A stretch of DNA of 25,626 nt from B8-G4 sp033720735 (GTDB lineage: Bacteria; Bacteroidota; Bacteroidia; Chitinophagales; Saprospiraceae), in NCBI GenBank assembly GCA_033720735.1, contig JAWWBX010000021.1:1-25626 (forward strand), read 5' to 3'. Positions 1 to 8,300 of this stretch are shown here, piece by piece. The translations under genes and the position numbers were made by a program. Below the pieces are notes generated by a model. The model was not told the origin of the DNA. It ran no database searches and worked only from the letters and a program-made list of their open reading frames with translations. How positions within the stretch are numbered: the first letter of the stretch is position 1; the number at the start of each line of letters is the position of its first letter.

Positions 1-34
1 GTACTATCTGGATTACGCGCGTCTGAGGGCTTAG
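1..34 (+). CDS. possible 3' end of an upstream gene (partial)
   Basis: Reading frame 2 from the window edge gives YYLDYARLRA followed by a TAG at 32-34. This looks like an ordinary protein C-terminus, and the tandem repeat begins on the last base of that stop. Only ten codons are visible, so neither the gene nor its family can be identified. Frame 1 is also open through here, so the assignment is weak. Confidence 0.25.
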   Translation, partial: YYLDYARLRA

Positions 35-97
35 TGTTCAAGTGTTCAAGTGTTCACGTGTTCAAGTGTTCACGTGTTCAAGTGTTCACGTGTTCAA
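34..97. repeat. 8-bp tandem repeat array, GTGTTCAA/GTGTTCAC
   Basis: Eight consecutive perfect 8-bp units run from 34 to 97. The first two are GTGTTCAA; after that GTGTTCAC and GTGTTCAA alternate, giving a 16-bp higher-order period (GTGTTCAAGTGTTCAC). A degraded continuation (GTGTTTAG) follows around 106-113. The array starts on the last base of a possible stop codon, so it lies in a 3' intergenic position. Low-complexity cysteine/valine-rich open frames across it (34-225) are a by-product of the repeat, not a protein. It is a microsatellite-like sequence; a role in slippage or as a dispersed repeat family is inference. Confidence 0.85.
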
Positions 98-289
98 GTT
101 ATTGGGTGTTTAGTTGTCGTAGTTTTATTGGAATGGACGCCTTTCAAAACATGCATTCATGGCATGCTCTTGAAGGTCTTACGAATAGCATTCAAACCGG
201 CTTCAAGCCCACGTCCGTAACATGAGCACAAGCGCACCTGAACCCCGCACGACTCCGCTACGCTACGCATACGGGACAAGCACCGAACA
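98..289. other. non-coding stretch downstream of the adhesin gene
   Basis: About 190 bp between the tandem repeat and the end of the minus-strand secreted-protein gene. I see no credible gene, tRNA or clear intrinsic terminator. Downstream of the minus-strand stop there is only a weak hairpin (GGCT/AGCC) with no T-tract. Confidence 0.5.
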
Positions 290-3280
290 CTATCTAACGA
301 CTGTCACCGTCCCTGAATACGGTAGTTCGCTGCCGTCGGAAAAATGGATCCGGATGAGGTAGGCATACACACCGGGATTGACCAGCTGCCCGTTCATAGT
401 GCCGTCCCAGCCGGCGGCCTCCACATTGGGCGGGATACCCTGGACATCGTAGACGACCACGCCGCCGCGCTCCACCACCAGCATGTCTACAGCCACTGCA
501 AAGTCATTGGCCTGCACGTAGAAGAAATCATTGACCTGATCCCGGTTGGGACTGAAAACGTTGGGAATGTAGACGCGCTTGGGTGTGAAGACATTGATCA
601 GCACCGAGTCGGCAATCACGCACCCCTCGTCGTTTTGCAGGGTTACCCTGAAAAACTGCGTCTGGGTCGGAAAGGCCAGTGGATCGGGGCAGGTTTGACA
701 GGTCACCAGGCTGCCTGGCTCCCACAGGATGGTGGCGTTGGGCAGGTCGGTTTCCACGTTGAGTTGCACCGAGTCGCCGGAGAGAATGCTGATCTCCGAA
801 CTACCGATATCAATGAGGGGCACATCTCCGGCCGGAATGAAGACTTCCGCCTCCAGCACACAGCCGCTGTCATCGGTGAAATAAACGAATTGCTGACCGG
901 CGGGTAGCATATCCAGAATAAGAGGAAACCCCGACACGGGAACGAAAGTCATGCTGTCCGGAGACCAGAGCAAGGTGCCATCGACGTTGGCAACATCGTC
1001 GATCACGATACTGCCATCGGTGGCACCGACGCAGCTCGGGCGCATGACATTGATCACCGGTTCCAGGCCATCAGGGGCGACCAGGACAGTATCGAAGACC
1101 GCACTGCAACCACTCGCATCCGTGACCGTGACGCTGTAGACACCATCCGAGAGTCCTGTTTCGGTACTGTCTGACAGGCCAGGTTGATTCCAGTCGAACG
1201 TCAGATCGCCCACAGAGCCCGTGATATTCAGGTCAATTTCGCCGTCGTTGCCATTGGCGCAGGTGACATTGACCCCGCCAAAATCGGAGATCATGCCGGT
1301 GACCGCGATGTCACTGACAAATACGGTATCCGAAGTGCCGATGATCGGATCACACACCGTAAAGGAGGCATTGAGGTCGATCATCTCCAGAGACAAGGTC
1401 TGGGTCACCACCCGTGTGATCTCGTGCCCGTCAAAGACTCCGTTCAGGGTATCGACCGGGTTGACACCATCGGTATAAATGAGTTCGTATGGCCCCGGGT
1501 CTCCCAGGTCGATCTCGACCGTAAAGGTCACAGTATCGCCTACACATGCATACGGGCTGGATGCGGCCAGGCGGGCTTCGATGGATTCGTTAAACTGCAG
1601 GTCAATGAGAACAATGCTGTCACATCCGAACCGGTTGGCCCCTTCCAGGATCTCCATGCCCTGGGTATTGTTGATGTCGTAGACATTGCCGTTGAGCACA
1701 AATTGCTGTCCGATGCAGATGTCGGTCAGAAAGCCTTGAGTAGGGCCGTTGATCTCCACCACCGTTTCGGCTGTATCCACGCAATTTCCGTCGCGGACGA
1801 CCAGCAAGTACAGACCGGGAAGCATCGCTCCCGTCGGGTTTTGTTCGGTCGACTCGAACGCGCCTGGTCCGGACCATTCGAAGGTCGGGTTGCTGGGCGT
1901 GCCGATAAATTCGGCCATCAGAAACACCGTATCGCCCTGACAATAGGGGCCGGTATTGCTGGCGATGACTTCGAGCATGTCGGAGCAGGATGAAAATGCG
2001 GAAGTGCTGCCCATCCCGTTAGTGGCCACCGCAGTCACTGACGTGCCCATAGGCACTGCCGCATTGAGCGTCCACGCGCCGCTGGCATCAGCCGTTGTGG
2101 TGCCAAGAAAGGAGCGCCCCTGGCAGGGGACACCGGCACACCCTGATGCATCATGAAAGAAAACATCGACGCGGGCATTGGCTTCACAACGACCCTGAAC
2201 GGCATCAGGGCCGACACAGAGGCTGTTGGGTTCCTCGATGCCATCATTCGCCATGTTTTCGAGCCGGATGCCGGCGGTAGTATTGCAGAGGAATTGATTC
2301 TGGTAAAGGGTCTTGCCACTGACACCGTCGAGATAGATGCCGTCGGGATTGTAGGCGATCACGTTGGTGCTGTCACCACCGCCCCCGATGCGCAGCGCAC
2401 CCTCGCCCAGGATCGCGATCCCTCCACCGTCGGTGGTGCCCCCGAAGTTGCTGCCGGCATTGCCGAGATCGACCAACGTCGTGATGTCCGTTCCGATGCG
2501 GTTGCCCGCAATGCGCAGGGACGGATCGATCTGCGCGGCATCCTCGATGCGCAGCCTGATACCGGAAAATCCATTGGAGCACAGGTAATTGCCTTGTTCT
2601 GCGGCAAATGCTCCACCGATCATCACGTCCTCTCCGGTCAGGACCTGCAAAAAGATCCCATCCCAGGCGTTGCCCAGACCCGGGTTGAACGACAGGTCCG
2701 TACCAATATAATTGTGTTGAAACCGGACACGCTTGTCGACCGGGCCTTCGATGCCGTATGCACCATTTCCGATGATGACATTACCTCGTTCAGGAGCGCC
2801 GATAGTGATGTCAGACAGGTTAGGGTCATCGAGAAACCCGCCAAACAGCTGGATGCCATCACCCGGGAAATTCCGGATCTGCAAGCCGAAAATTCGGGTG
2901 TGCCGGGTATAGATGACGAAGCCGTGATCCGCATTGCCACTCAGGGCAGACCCGTCAATGATGATCTTGCCGTTCATCGGAAAGTTGAGGGGCTGCGTGG
3001 TGCCATCGATGGTCAGGAATGAATCGCGGATGGCCGGCAGCGGTGACTGGACCGCAATGACGTGATCGCCCGGACCGGGGATGTTGAAGGCAATACTATC
3101 AGGACCGATATTGGTGTTGGAGGCATTGATCGCCTCCCGCAGGCTGCAATGCGCGGCATTGCAGACCAGGTCGTCGGTGTCGTCGGTTGTATTGACGATA
3201 TGGATGGCCTGGCCAGTTGCCACGCCGGCAGCGAGCATCAGCAAGCAGTAGATCCAGAAGGCCCTGAGCAATGCGTTCAT
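290..3280 (-). CDS. CSLREA / SprB-repeat secreted protein with T9SS gliding-motility C-terminal domain
   Basis: Large exported surface or secreted protein, 996 residues. Residues 1-25 form a signal peptide. CSLREA is seen at 45-50. A region with repeated GNxIGTD and GI-L motifs (about 110-345) looks like a right-handed parallel beta-helix. Ig/PKD-like modules follow (about 440-560). There is one clear SprB-type repeat (about 668-725, ending GVYSVTVTDASGC) and a second degenerate one (about 745-812). Residues 902-996 (IPNVFSPNRDQVNDFF to the GTVTVVR end) match the type B gliding-motility-associated C-terminal domain, a type IX secretion signal. Export through the inner membrane and then the T9SS follows from the family. 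The ATG lies 3 bp after the aspS stop, so expression is probably coupled to aspS, which is an odd partner. The ligand or function is unknown; adhesion is inference. Confidence 0.9.
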   Translation of the reverse strand: MNALLRAFWIYCLLMLAAGVATGQAIHIVNTTDDTDDLVCNAAHCSLREAINASNTNIGPDSIAFNIPGPGDHVIAVQSPLPAIRDSFLTIDGTTQPLNFPMNGKIIIDGSALSGNADHGFVIYTRHTRIFGLQIRNFPGDGIQLFGGFLDDPNLSDITIGAPERGNVIIGNGAYGIEGPVDKRVRFQHNYIGTDLSFNPGLGNAWDGIFLQVLTGEDVMIGGAFAAEQGNYLCSNGFSGIRLRIEDAAQIDPSLRIAGNRIGTDITTLVDLGNAGSNFGGTTDGGGIAILGEGALRIGGGGDSTNVIAYNPDGIYLDGVSGKTLYQNQFLCNTTAGIRLENMANDGIEEPNSLCVGPDAVQGRCEANARVDVFFHDASGCAGVPCQGRSFLGTTTADASGAWTLNAAVPMGTSVTAVATNGMGSTSAFSSCSDMLEVIASNTGPYCQGDTVFLMAEFIGTPSNPTFEWSGPGAFESTEQNPTGAMLPGLYLLVVRDGNCVDTAETVVEINGPTQGFLTDICIGQQFVLNGNVYDINNTQGMEILEGANRFGCDSIVLIDLQFNESIEARLAASSPYACVGDTVTFTVEIDLGDPGPYELIYTDGVNPVDTLNGVFDGHEITRVVTQTLSLEMIDLNASFTVCDPIIGTSDTVFVSDIAVTGMISDFGGVNVTCANGNDGEIDLNITGSVGDLTFDWNQPGLSDSTETGLSDGVYSVTVTDASGCSAVFDTVLVAPDGLEPVINVMRPSCVGATDGSIVIDDVANVDGTLLWSPDSMTFVPVSGFPLILDMLPAGQQFVYFTDDSGCVLEAEVFIPAGDVPLIDIGSSEISILSGDSVQLNVETDLPNATILWEPGSLVTCQTCPDPLAFPTQTQFFRVTLQNDEGCVIADSVLINVFTPKRVYIPNVFSPNRDQVNDFFYVQANDFAVAVDMLVVERGGVVVYDVQGIPPNVEAAGWDGTMNGQLVNPGVYAYLIRIHFSDGSELPYSGTVTVVR

Positions 3281-3283
3281 ACC

Positions 3284-5047
3284 CTATTGGTCGATCAGAC
3301 GGAGCCCCAGCTCCGTGAGTTGTTCGTCGTGAATCCGTGACGGGGCATCGATCATCATGTCGCGGCCCATGTTGTTTTTGGGGAAGGCGATAAAATCACG
3401 GATCGATGTTTCGCCCTGCATCACCGCGCACAGCCGGTCAAATCCGAAGGCGATGCCACCATGCGGAGGCGCCCCATACTCAAACGCTCCCAGCAGGAAC
3501 CCAAATTGCTCTTCCGCCTCTTCCGGCGTGAAACCCAGCAACTTGAAATTGCGCTCCTGCAAGGCACGATCGTGGATCCGGATCGAACCGCCCCCAATTT
3601 CAACGCCATTTATCACCAGGTCGTATGCGTCGGCCCGCAGCGATTTCATGGTTTCGTGGTCTCCGTCGAGCATGCGACCGATATCCTCCCTTTTGGGCGA
3701 GGTAAAGGGATGGTGCATGGCATGGAAGCGCTCGCTGTCTTCATCCCATTCGAGCAAGGGAAAATCAACGACCCACAACGGCTTGAAATCCGTTTTGGAC
3801 ATGAGCCCGAGCTGCCGGCCCATTTCCAGGCGGAGCTCGCCCATTTGCTGCCGCACGGTCTCAGCATCACCACTCAGTACCAACAAAAGATCGCCGCTTT
3901 CCGCGCCCAGGACGCGGGCCCAATCCGACAAGTCATCCTGTGAGAAAAACTTGTCGACCGAAGATTTGATCGTGCCGTCTGCATTCAGTTTGACATAGAT
4001 CAGACCCTTGGCACCGATCTGTGGACGTTTGACCCAGTCAGTGAGCGCGTCCAGTTTCTTCCTGGTATAGGCCTCGGCCTGCCCGGGCACCCGGATCGCT
4101 ACAACTGATTCCGCACTGTCGAAGACCTGAAAGCCCTTGCCCCTGGCGACATCGTCCAGATCGCGGATCAGCATGCCAAACCTGGTATCGGGCTTGTCCG
4201 ATCCATAGTCCCGGATCGCATCGTCATACGACATGCGCGGGAATGCCGGCAGGTCAACCCCGATACAGGCATCGAACAGATACCTGGTCAATCTCTCGAA
4301 CGTGTCGAGCACCTCGTCGCGCGTGACGAAAGCCATCTCGCAGTCGATCTGGGTAAATTCAGGCTGGCGATCGGCGCGCAGATCTTCGTCGCGGAAGCAT
4401 TTGACGATCTGGAAATACTTGTCAAGCCCGGCGACCATCAGGATCTGTTTGAAGGTCTGCGGCGACTGTGGCAGGGCGTAAAACTGCCCGGGATTCATAC
4501 GGCTGGGTACTACAAAGTCACGGGCGCCCTCCGGCGTGCTCTTGATCAAACAAGGCGTTTCAACCTCAATAAATCCTTCTCCAGATAGGTGCTTGCGGGT
4601 TTCGATCGCCACCTTGCTGCGGAAGATGATCTTCTCCTTCACGGTATCGCGACGGATGTCAAGGTAGCGGTATTTCATGCGCAGCTCGTCGCCTCCGTCG
4701 GTCTCTTCCTCGATCGTAAATGGCGGTACCTGGGAAGGGTTGAGCACCTCAAATCGCTGCACCAGGATCTCGATCTCACCGGTGGGGCGGTTGGGGTTCT
4801 TATTGCTGCGCTCGCGCACGGTACCCGTTGCCCGGATCACAAATTCACGGCCCAGTTTGCGTGCGCGCTGACAGAGCTCGGCGTCTTCCTCCATGTCGAA
4901 GACCAGCTGGGTGATCCCGTATCTGTCCCGCAGATCCACGAAGGTCAGACCACCAAACTCGCGGGCAATCTGCACCCATCCGCTAAGGGTCACCTCGCTC
5001 CCTGCGTCTTCGATCCTGAGTTGTCCGCAATTGTGCGTGCGATACAT
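3284..5047 (-). CDS. aspS: aspartyl-tRNA synthetase
   Basis: Class II aminoacyl-tRNA synthetase that charges tRNA-Asp in the cytoplasm. At 587 residues it has the full bacterial length. The N-terminal OB-fold anticodon-binding domain spans about 1-110 (LSGWVQIAREFGGLTFVDLRD). The flipping loop STPEGARDFVVPSR lies near 170-183, motif 2 FRDEDLRADRQPEFTQID near 218-235, the bacterial GAD insertion follows at roughly 290-420, and motif 3 GIAFGFDR is at 531-538. The start MYRTHNCGQLR matches the usual N-terminus. A TACCTTTG box about 25 bp upstream fits a Bacteroidota promoter with a short leader. The gene is divergent from ileS, sharing a 294-bp region, and is followed 3 bp later by the secreted protein gene. 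Confidence 0.98.
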   Translation of the reverse strand: MYRTHNCGQLRIEDAGSEVTLSGWVQIAREFGGLTFVDLRDRYGITQLVFDMEEDAELCQRARKLGREFVIRATGTVRERSNKNPNRPTGEIEILVQRFEVLNPSQVPPFTIEEETDGGDELRMKYRYLDIRRDTVKEKIIFRSKVAIETRKHLSGEGFIEVETPCLIKSTPEGARDFVVPSRMNPGQFYALPQSPQTFKQILMVAGLDKYFQIVKCFRDEDLRADRQPEFTQIDCEMAFVTRDEVLDTFERLTRYLFDACIGVDLPAFPRMSYDDAIRDYGSDKPDTRFGMLIRDLDDVARGKGFQVFDSAESVVAIRVPGQAEAYTRKKLDALTDWVKRPQIGAKGLIYVKLNADGTIKSSVDKFFSQDDLSDWARVLGAESGDLLLVLSGDAETVRQQMGELRLEMGRQLGLMSKTDFKPLWVVDFPLLEWDEDSERFHAMHHPFTSPKREDIGRMLDGDHETMKSLRADAYDLVINGVEIGGGSIRIHDRALQERNFKLLGFTPEEAEEQFGFLLGAFEYGAPPHGGIAFGFDRLCAVMQGETSIRDFIAFPKNNMGRDMMIDAPSRIHDEQLTELGLRLIDQ

Positions 5048-5072
5048 CTGAATGTGCTTTTTCTGAAGTGGG

Positions 5073-5080
5073 CAAAGGTA
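5073..5080 (-). promoter_or_regulatory. TAnnTTTG -7 box upstream of aspS
   Basis: On the minus strand this reads TACCTTTG, a perfect match to the Bacteroidota -7 consensus TAnnTTTG, placed 25 bp before the aspS ATG. No good TTG -33 element stands at 17-23 bp upstream, so the call rests on the -7 box and its position. Confidence 0.5.
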
Positions 5081-5189
5081 AGGCTATTTCCGCTCGCAGG
5101 GGCGTCCTCGTCCCATTGACCGTGGGCACGCTGTGAAAGCTGCCTGCACCCATTTCGACTCGCGGACTCCCAGCTGAGCTTGCGTGACA

Positions 5190-5220
5190 TTGCGTCTTCC
5201 TGAAAGAACTGCTACCTTTA
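5190..5220 (+). promoter_or_regulatory. candidate promoter of the ileS leader (TTG-N20-TACCTTTA)
   Basis: TTG at 5190-5192, 20 bp, then TACCTTTA at 5213-5220, matches the Bacteroidota pattern TTG-N17-23-TAnnTTTG at all but the last base. Transcription would begin a few bases downstream, at or just before the leader-peptide ATG at 5225, so the leader mRNA may have almost no 5' untranslated region. Confidence 0.5.
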
Positions 5221-5224
5221 CGGT

Positions 5225-5260
5225 ATGATGACAACATTCAGCATCATTATTATTACCTGA
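5225..5260 (+). CDS. ileS leader peptide MMTTFSIIIIT
   Basis: An 11-codon open frame, ATG ATG ACA ACA TTC AGC ATC ATT ATT ATT ACC TGA, lies between a candidate promoter and a terminator-like hairpin upstream of isoleucyl-tRNA synthetase. Four consecutive codons specify isoleucine, the substrate of the downstream enzyme. That is the hallmark of a leader peptide for ribosome-mediated transcription attenuation, as known for thr, ilv, his and trp operons. The stop codon ends 10 bases before the 5' arm of the antiterminator. It is too short for ordinary gene finders. The start could be either of the two in-frame ATGs. The assignment rests on sequence logic; translation has not been shown. Confidence 0.8.
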   Translation: MMTTFSIIIIT

Positions 5261-5270
5261 GTACCCCATT

Positions 5271-5302
5271 GCAATCTGAACAATGAAGCCTCGTCAGATT
5301 GC
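5271..5302 (+). promoter_or_regulatory. antiterminator hairpin of the ileS attenuator
   Basis: GCAATCTGA at 5271-5279 is perfectly complementary to TCAGATTGC at 5294-5302 (9 bp). The 14-base loop contains the 5' arm of the terminator (5286-5293). Pairing therefore sequesters that arm and excludes the terminator; only 2 bases separate 5302 from the terminator 3' arm, too few to form both helices as a pseudoknot. It should form when a ribosome stalls on the upstream Ile codons. Confidence 0.75.
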
Positions 5303-5317
5303 CACGGGGCTTTTTTT
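5286..5317 (+). terminator. intrinsic terminator (attenuator) in the ileS leader
   Basis: AAGCCTCG at 5286-5293 pairs with CGGGGCTT at 5305-5312 over 8 bp with one G-T wobble, around an 11-base loop. Seven consecutive T residues occupy 5311-5317. It lies 24 bp before the ileS ATG, in the same orientation, with no complete gene upstream other than the leader peptide, so it acts as an attenuator and not as the end of another transcript. Confidence 0.8.
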
Positions 5318-5341
5318 GTTGAATGAACGAGCAAAGTGACC

Positions 5342-8300
5342 ATGAAATATCCGGAGTATAAACAGCTTGACCTGACGGCGATCGATCGGGAGATCCTCAG
5401 TTTTTGGGAGGAACACGATGTCTTTACCAAAAGTGTGGAGCAAAGGCCCGAGAGCGCTCGCTATGTATTCTATGAGGGGCCTCCTTCAGCCAACGGAATG
5501 CCGGGTATCCATCACGTCATGGCGCGGACCATCAAGGACCTGGTTTGTCGCTATCATACCCTGAAAGGCCGTCGTGTGGAGCGCAAAGGCGGCTGGGACA
5601 CCCATGGCCTGCCGATCGAACTGAGCGTGGAAAAGGAACTCGGGATCACCAAGGAGGACATCGGCAAGAAGATCTCCGTCGCCGAGTACAACCGGAAATG
5701 CCGCGAGACCGTAATGCGCTACAAGGATCAATGGGACGACATTACCCGCAAGATGGGGTACTGGGTCGACCTCCATGATCCGTATATCACCTATGAAAAT
5801 GACTATATCGAGTCGGTCTGGTACCTGCTCAGGCAGTTGTACGACAAGGATCTGTTGTACAAAGGATATACCATCCAGCCCTATTCACCTGCGGCCGGGA
5901 CCGGTCTGAGTTCACATGAATTGAACATGCCGGGGACTTACCGGGATGTCAAGGACACCTCGGCTGTCGCTCAGTTCAGGGTGGTGCGGAATGAGAAGTC
6001 AGAGTTCCTTTATGACCATGTCACGGAAGGCGATGTCTACTTCCTGGCCTGGACCACCACACCGTGGACGCTGCCGAGTAACGTAGCCCTTGCCGCCGGA
6101 GCGAAGATCGATTACGTGCTGGTGCACACCTTCAATCCGTACACCCACCTGCCTGTCAATGTGATCCTGGCGAAGGACTTGCTCGGTACCTGGTTCAAAC
6201 CAGAGCAGGCCGAGGCGGATATCGCCGCCTACGCACCGGGGGACAAGATCATTCCTTACCGGGTGATCGGAGAATGGAGCGGCGCCCGTTTTGAAATGAT
6301 CGACTACGAGCAGTTGCTGCCATACGTGCAACCGGAAGATGGTGATGCCTTCAAGGTCCTGCTGGGCGATTTTGTTTCCACAGAAGACGGGACCGGGATC
6401 GTGCACATCGCCCCGTCATTCGGCGCCGACGACATGCAGATCGGAAAGAAGTACGGCATGGGCTCGCTGACGCTGGTTGACGAGCAAGGCAAATTTATCG
6501 ACTCGGTCACAGACTTTGCCGGACGCTATGTCAAGGACTACAAGGATGAGGGTGATGCCTACCGCAACGTGGACGTCGATATCAGCATCAAGCTGAAGGA
6601 GGAGAACAAGGCCTTCGATGTGCGTAAGTACAGCCACAACTACCCGCACTGCTGGCGCACCGACAAGCCCGTCCTGTACTATCCGCTCGACAGCTGGTTT
6701 GTACGCTCCACGGCATGCAAGGAGCGGATGATCGAGCTCAATAACACCATCAACTGGAAGCCGGCCCACACCGGCGAAAAGCGCTTTGGCAACTGGCTGG
6801 AGAACCTTCAGGACTGGAACCTGTCACGCTCGCGATACTGGGGGGTGCCCCTGCCGATCTGGCGCACGGAGGAGGCAGACAAAGAGATCTGTATTGGCTC
6901 TGTCCAACAGCTTGCCCATGAGATCGAAAAAGCGAATGCCGCACTTGGGCTGTCACAGTCGGTTCCGGAAGATCTGCACCGGCCGTTTATCGATGATATC
7001 GTGCTGGTTTCGGAAGATGGACGTCCGATGCGTCGCGAGACCGACCTGATCGACGTGTGGTTTGATAGTGGGTCGATGCCCTACGCACAATGGCACTACC
7101 CGTTTGAGAACGAAGAAACGTTCAGAAAGAACTTCCCGGCTGACTTCATTGCCGAGGGCGTGGACCAGACCCGCGGGTGGTTTTTTACCCTCCATGCCAT
7201 TGCCAGCATGGTCTTCGACAGTGTGGCGTACCGCAACGTGATCTCCAATGGTCTGGTCCAGGACAAGGAAGGGCGGAAGATGTCCAAGCGCCTGGGCAAC
7301 GCTGTTGACCCTTTCGAGACGATCGCGGCCTACGGTGCCGATGCAACAAGGTGGTACATGATCTCGAACGCCCAGCCCTGGGACAACCTCAAGTTTGATC
7401 CGGCGGGTATCGTTGAGATCCAGCGCAAGCTGTTTGGCACGCTCTACAACACGTACTCATTCTTCGCGCTGTATGCCAACATCGACGGCTTCGAGATGGA
7501 TGAAATGCACGTGACCGACGTTGCAGGCAGACCGGAGATCGACCGCTGGATCATCTCAAAACTCAATAGTCTGGTGGCTGAATATCGCCGCTGGATGGAC
7601 GACTATGAACCGACCCAGGCATGTCGTGCGATCGAGACGTTCGTGTCGGATCACCTGTCAAATTGGTACGTGCGTCTCAACCGCCGCCGGTTCTGGAAAG
7701 GCGAGATGTCGGAAGACAAACAGATGGCATACGAGACACTCTTTCAGTGCCTGCTCGTGACGGGACAATTGATGGCGCCGGTGGCGCCCATCTTCGCCGA
7801 CTGGCTGTACCGCAACCTGACGGAGGTGATCCGTGACAAGGCCGTCGCCAACAAGACTCCGTTGCGTCATATCTCGGTCCATCTTACCGATCTGACACCG
7901 GTCGAGGAGGAGTATATCGATGCGGACCTCGAACAGCGTATGGACTATGCCCAGCGCATTTCCTCATTAGTGCTTTCCTTACGCAAGAAGGAAAAGATCC
8001 GGGTGCGCCAGCCCTTGCCCCGGATCTTGTTGCCAGTCCTGGATGATCATTTCCGCGAGCAGGTGGAGGCCGTCCGAGACCTGATCCTCACCGAGACGAA
8101 TGTCAAGGACATCGAATACGTGTCCGACACGTCAGGCGTGATCAAGAAGAAGGCCAAACCCAATTTCAAAACCCTCGGGCGCCGGTTGGGGAAGGACATG
8201 AAAGCAGGCACGGCGATCATCCAGGACTTGGACGATGCGGCGATCGCGGAGATCGAGCGGTCCAACGCATTTGCCCTCGCCGTCAACGGCACCACGTACG

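Noticed and set aside
34..97. CRISPR array
   Set aside because: Units are 8 bp and contiguous with no spacers.
34..225. 63-residue open frame starting in the tandem repeat
   Set aside because: Cys/Val/Phe-rich low complexity generated by translating the 8-bp repeat; no start context or downstream domain.
2153..3022. 289-residue plus-strand open frame opposite the secreted protein
   Set aside because: Antisense shadow of the beta-helix region; composition unlike a real protein.
5084..5237. minus-strand open frames upstream of aspS as an Asp leader peptide or small gene
   Set aside because: No run of Asp codons, no terminator/antiterminator pair, and the promoter box lies downstream of their starts.
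5225..5341. T-box riboswitch as the explanation for the ileS leader
   Set aside because: No T-box consensus (AGGGTGGNACCGCG) or specifier stem; the leader is too short, while the Ile-codon leader peptide explains the structure.
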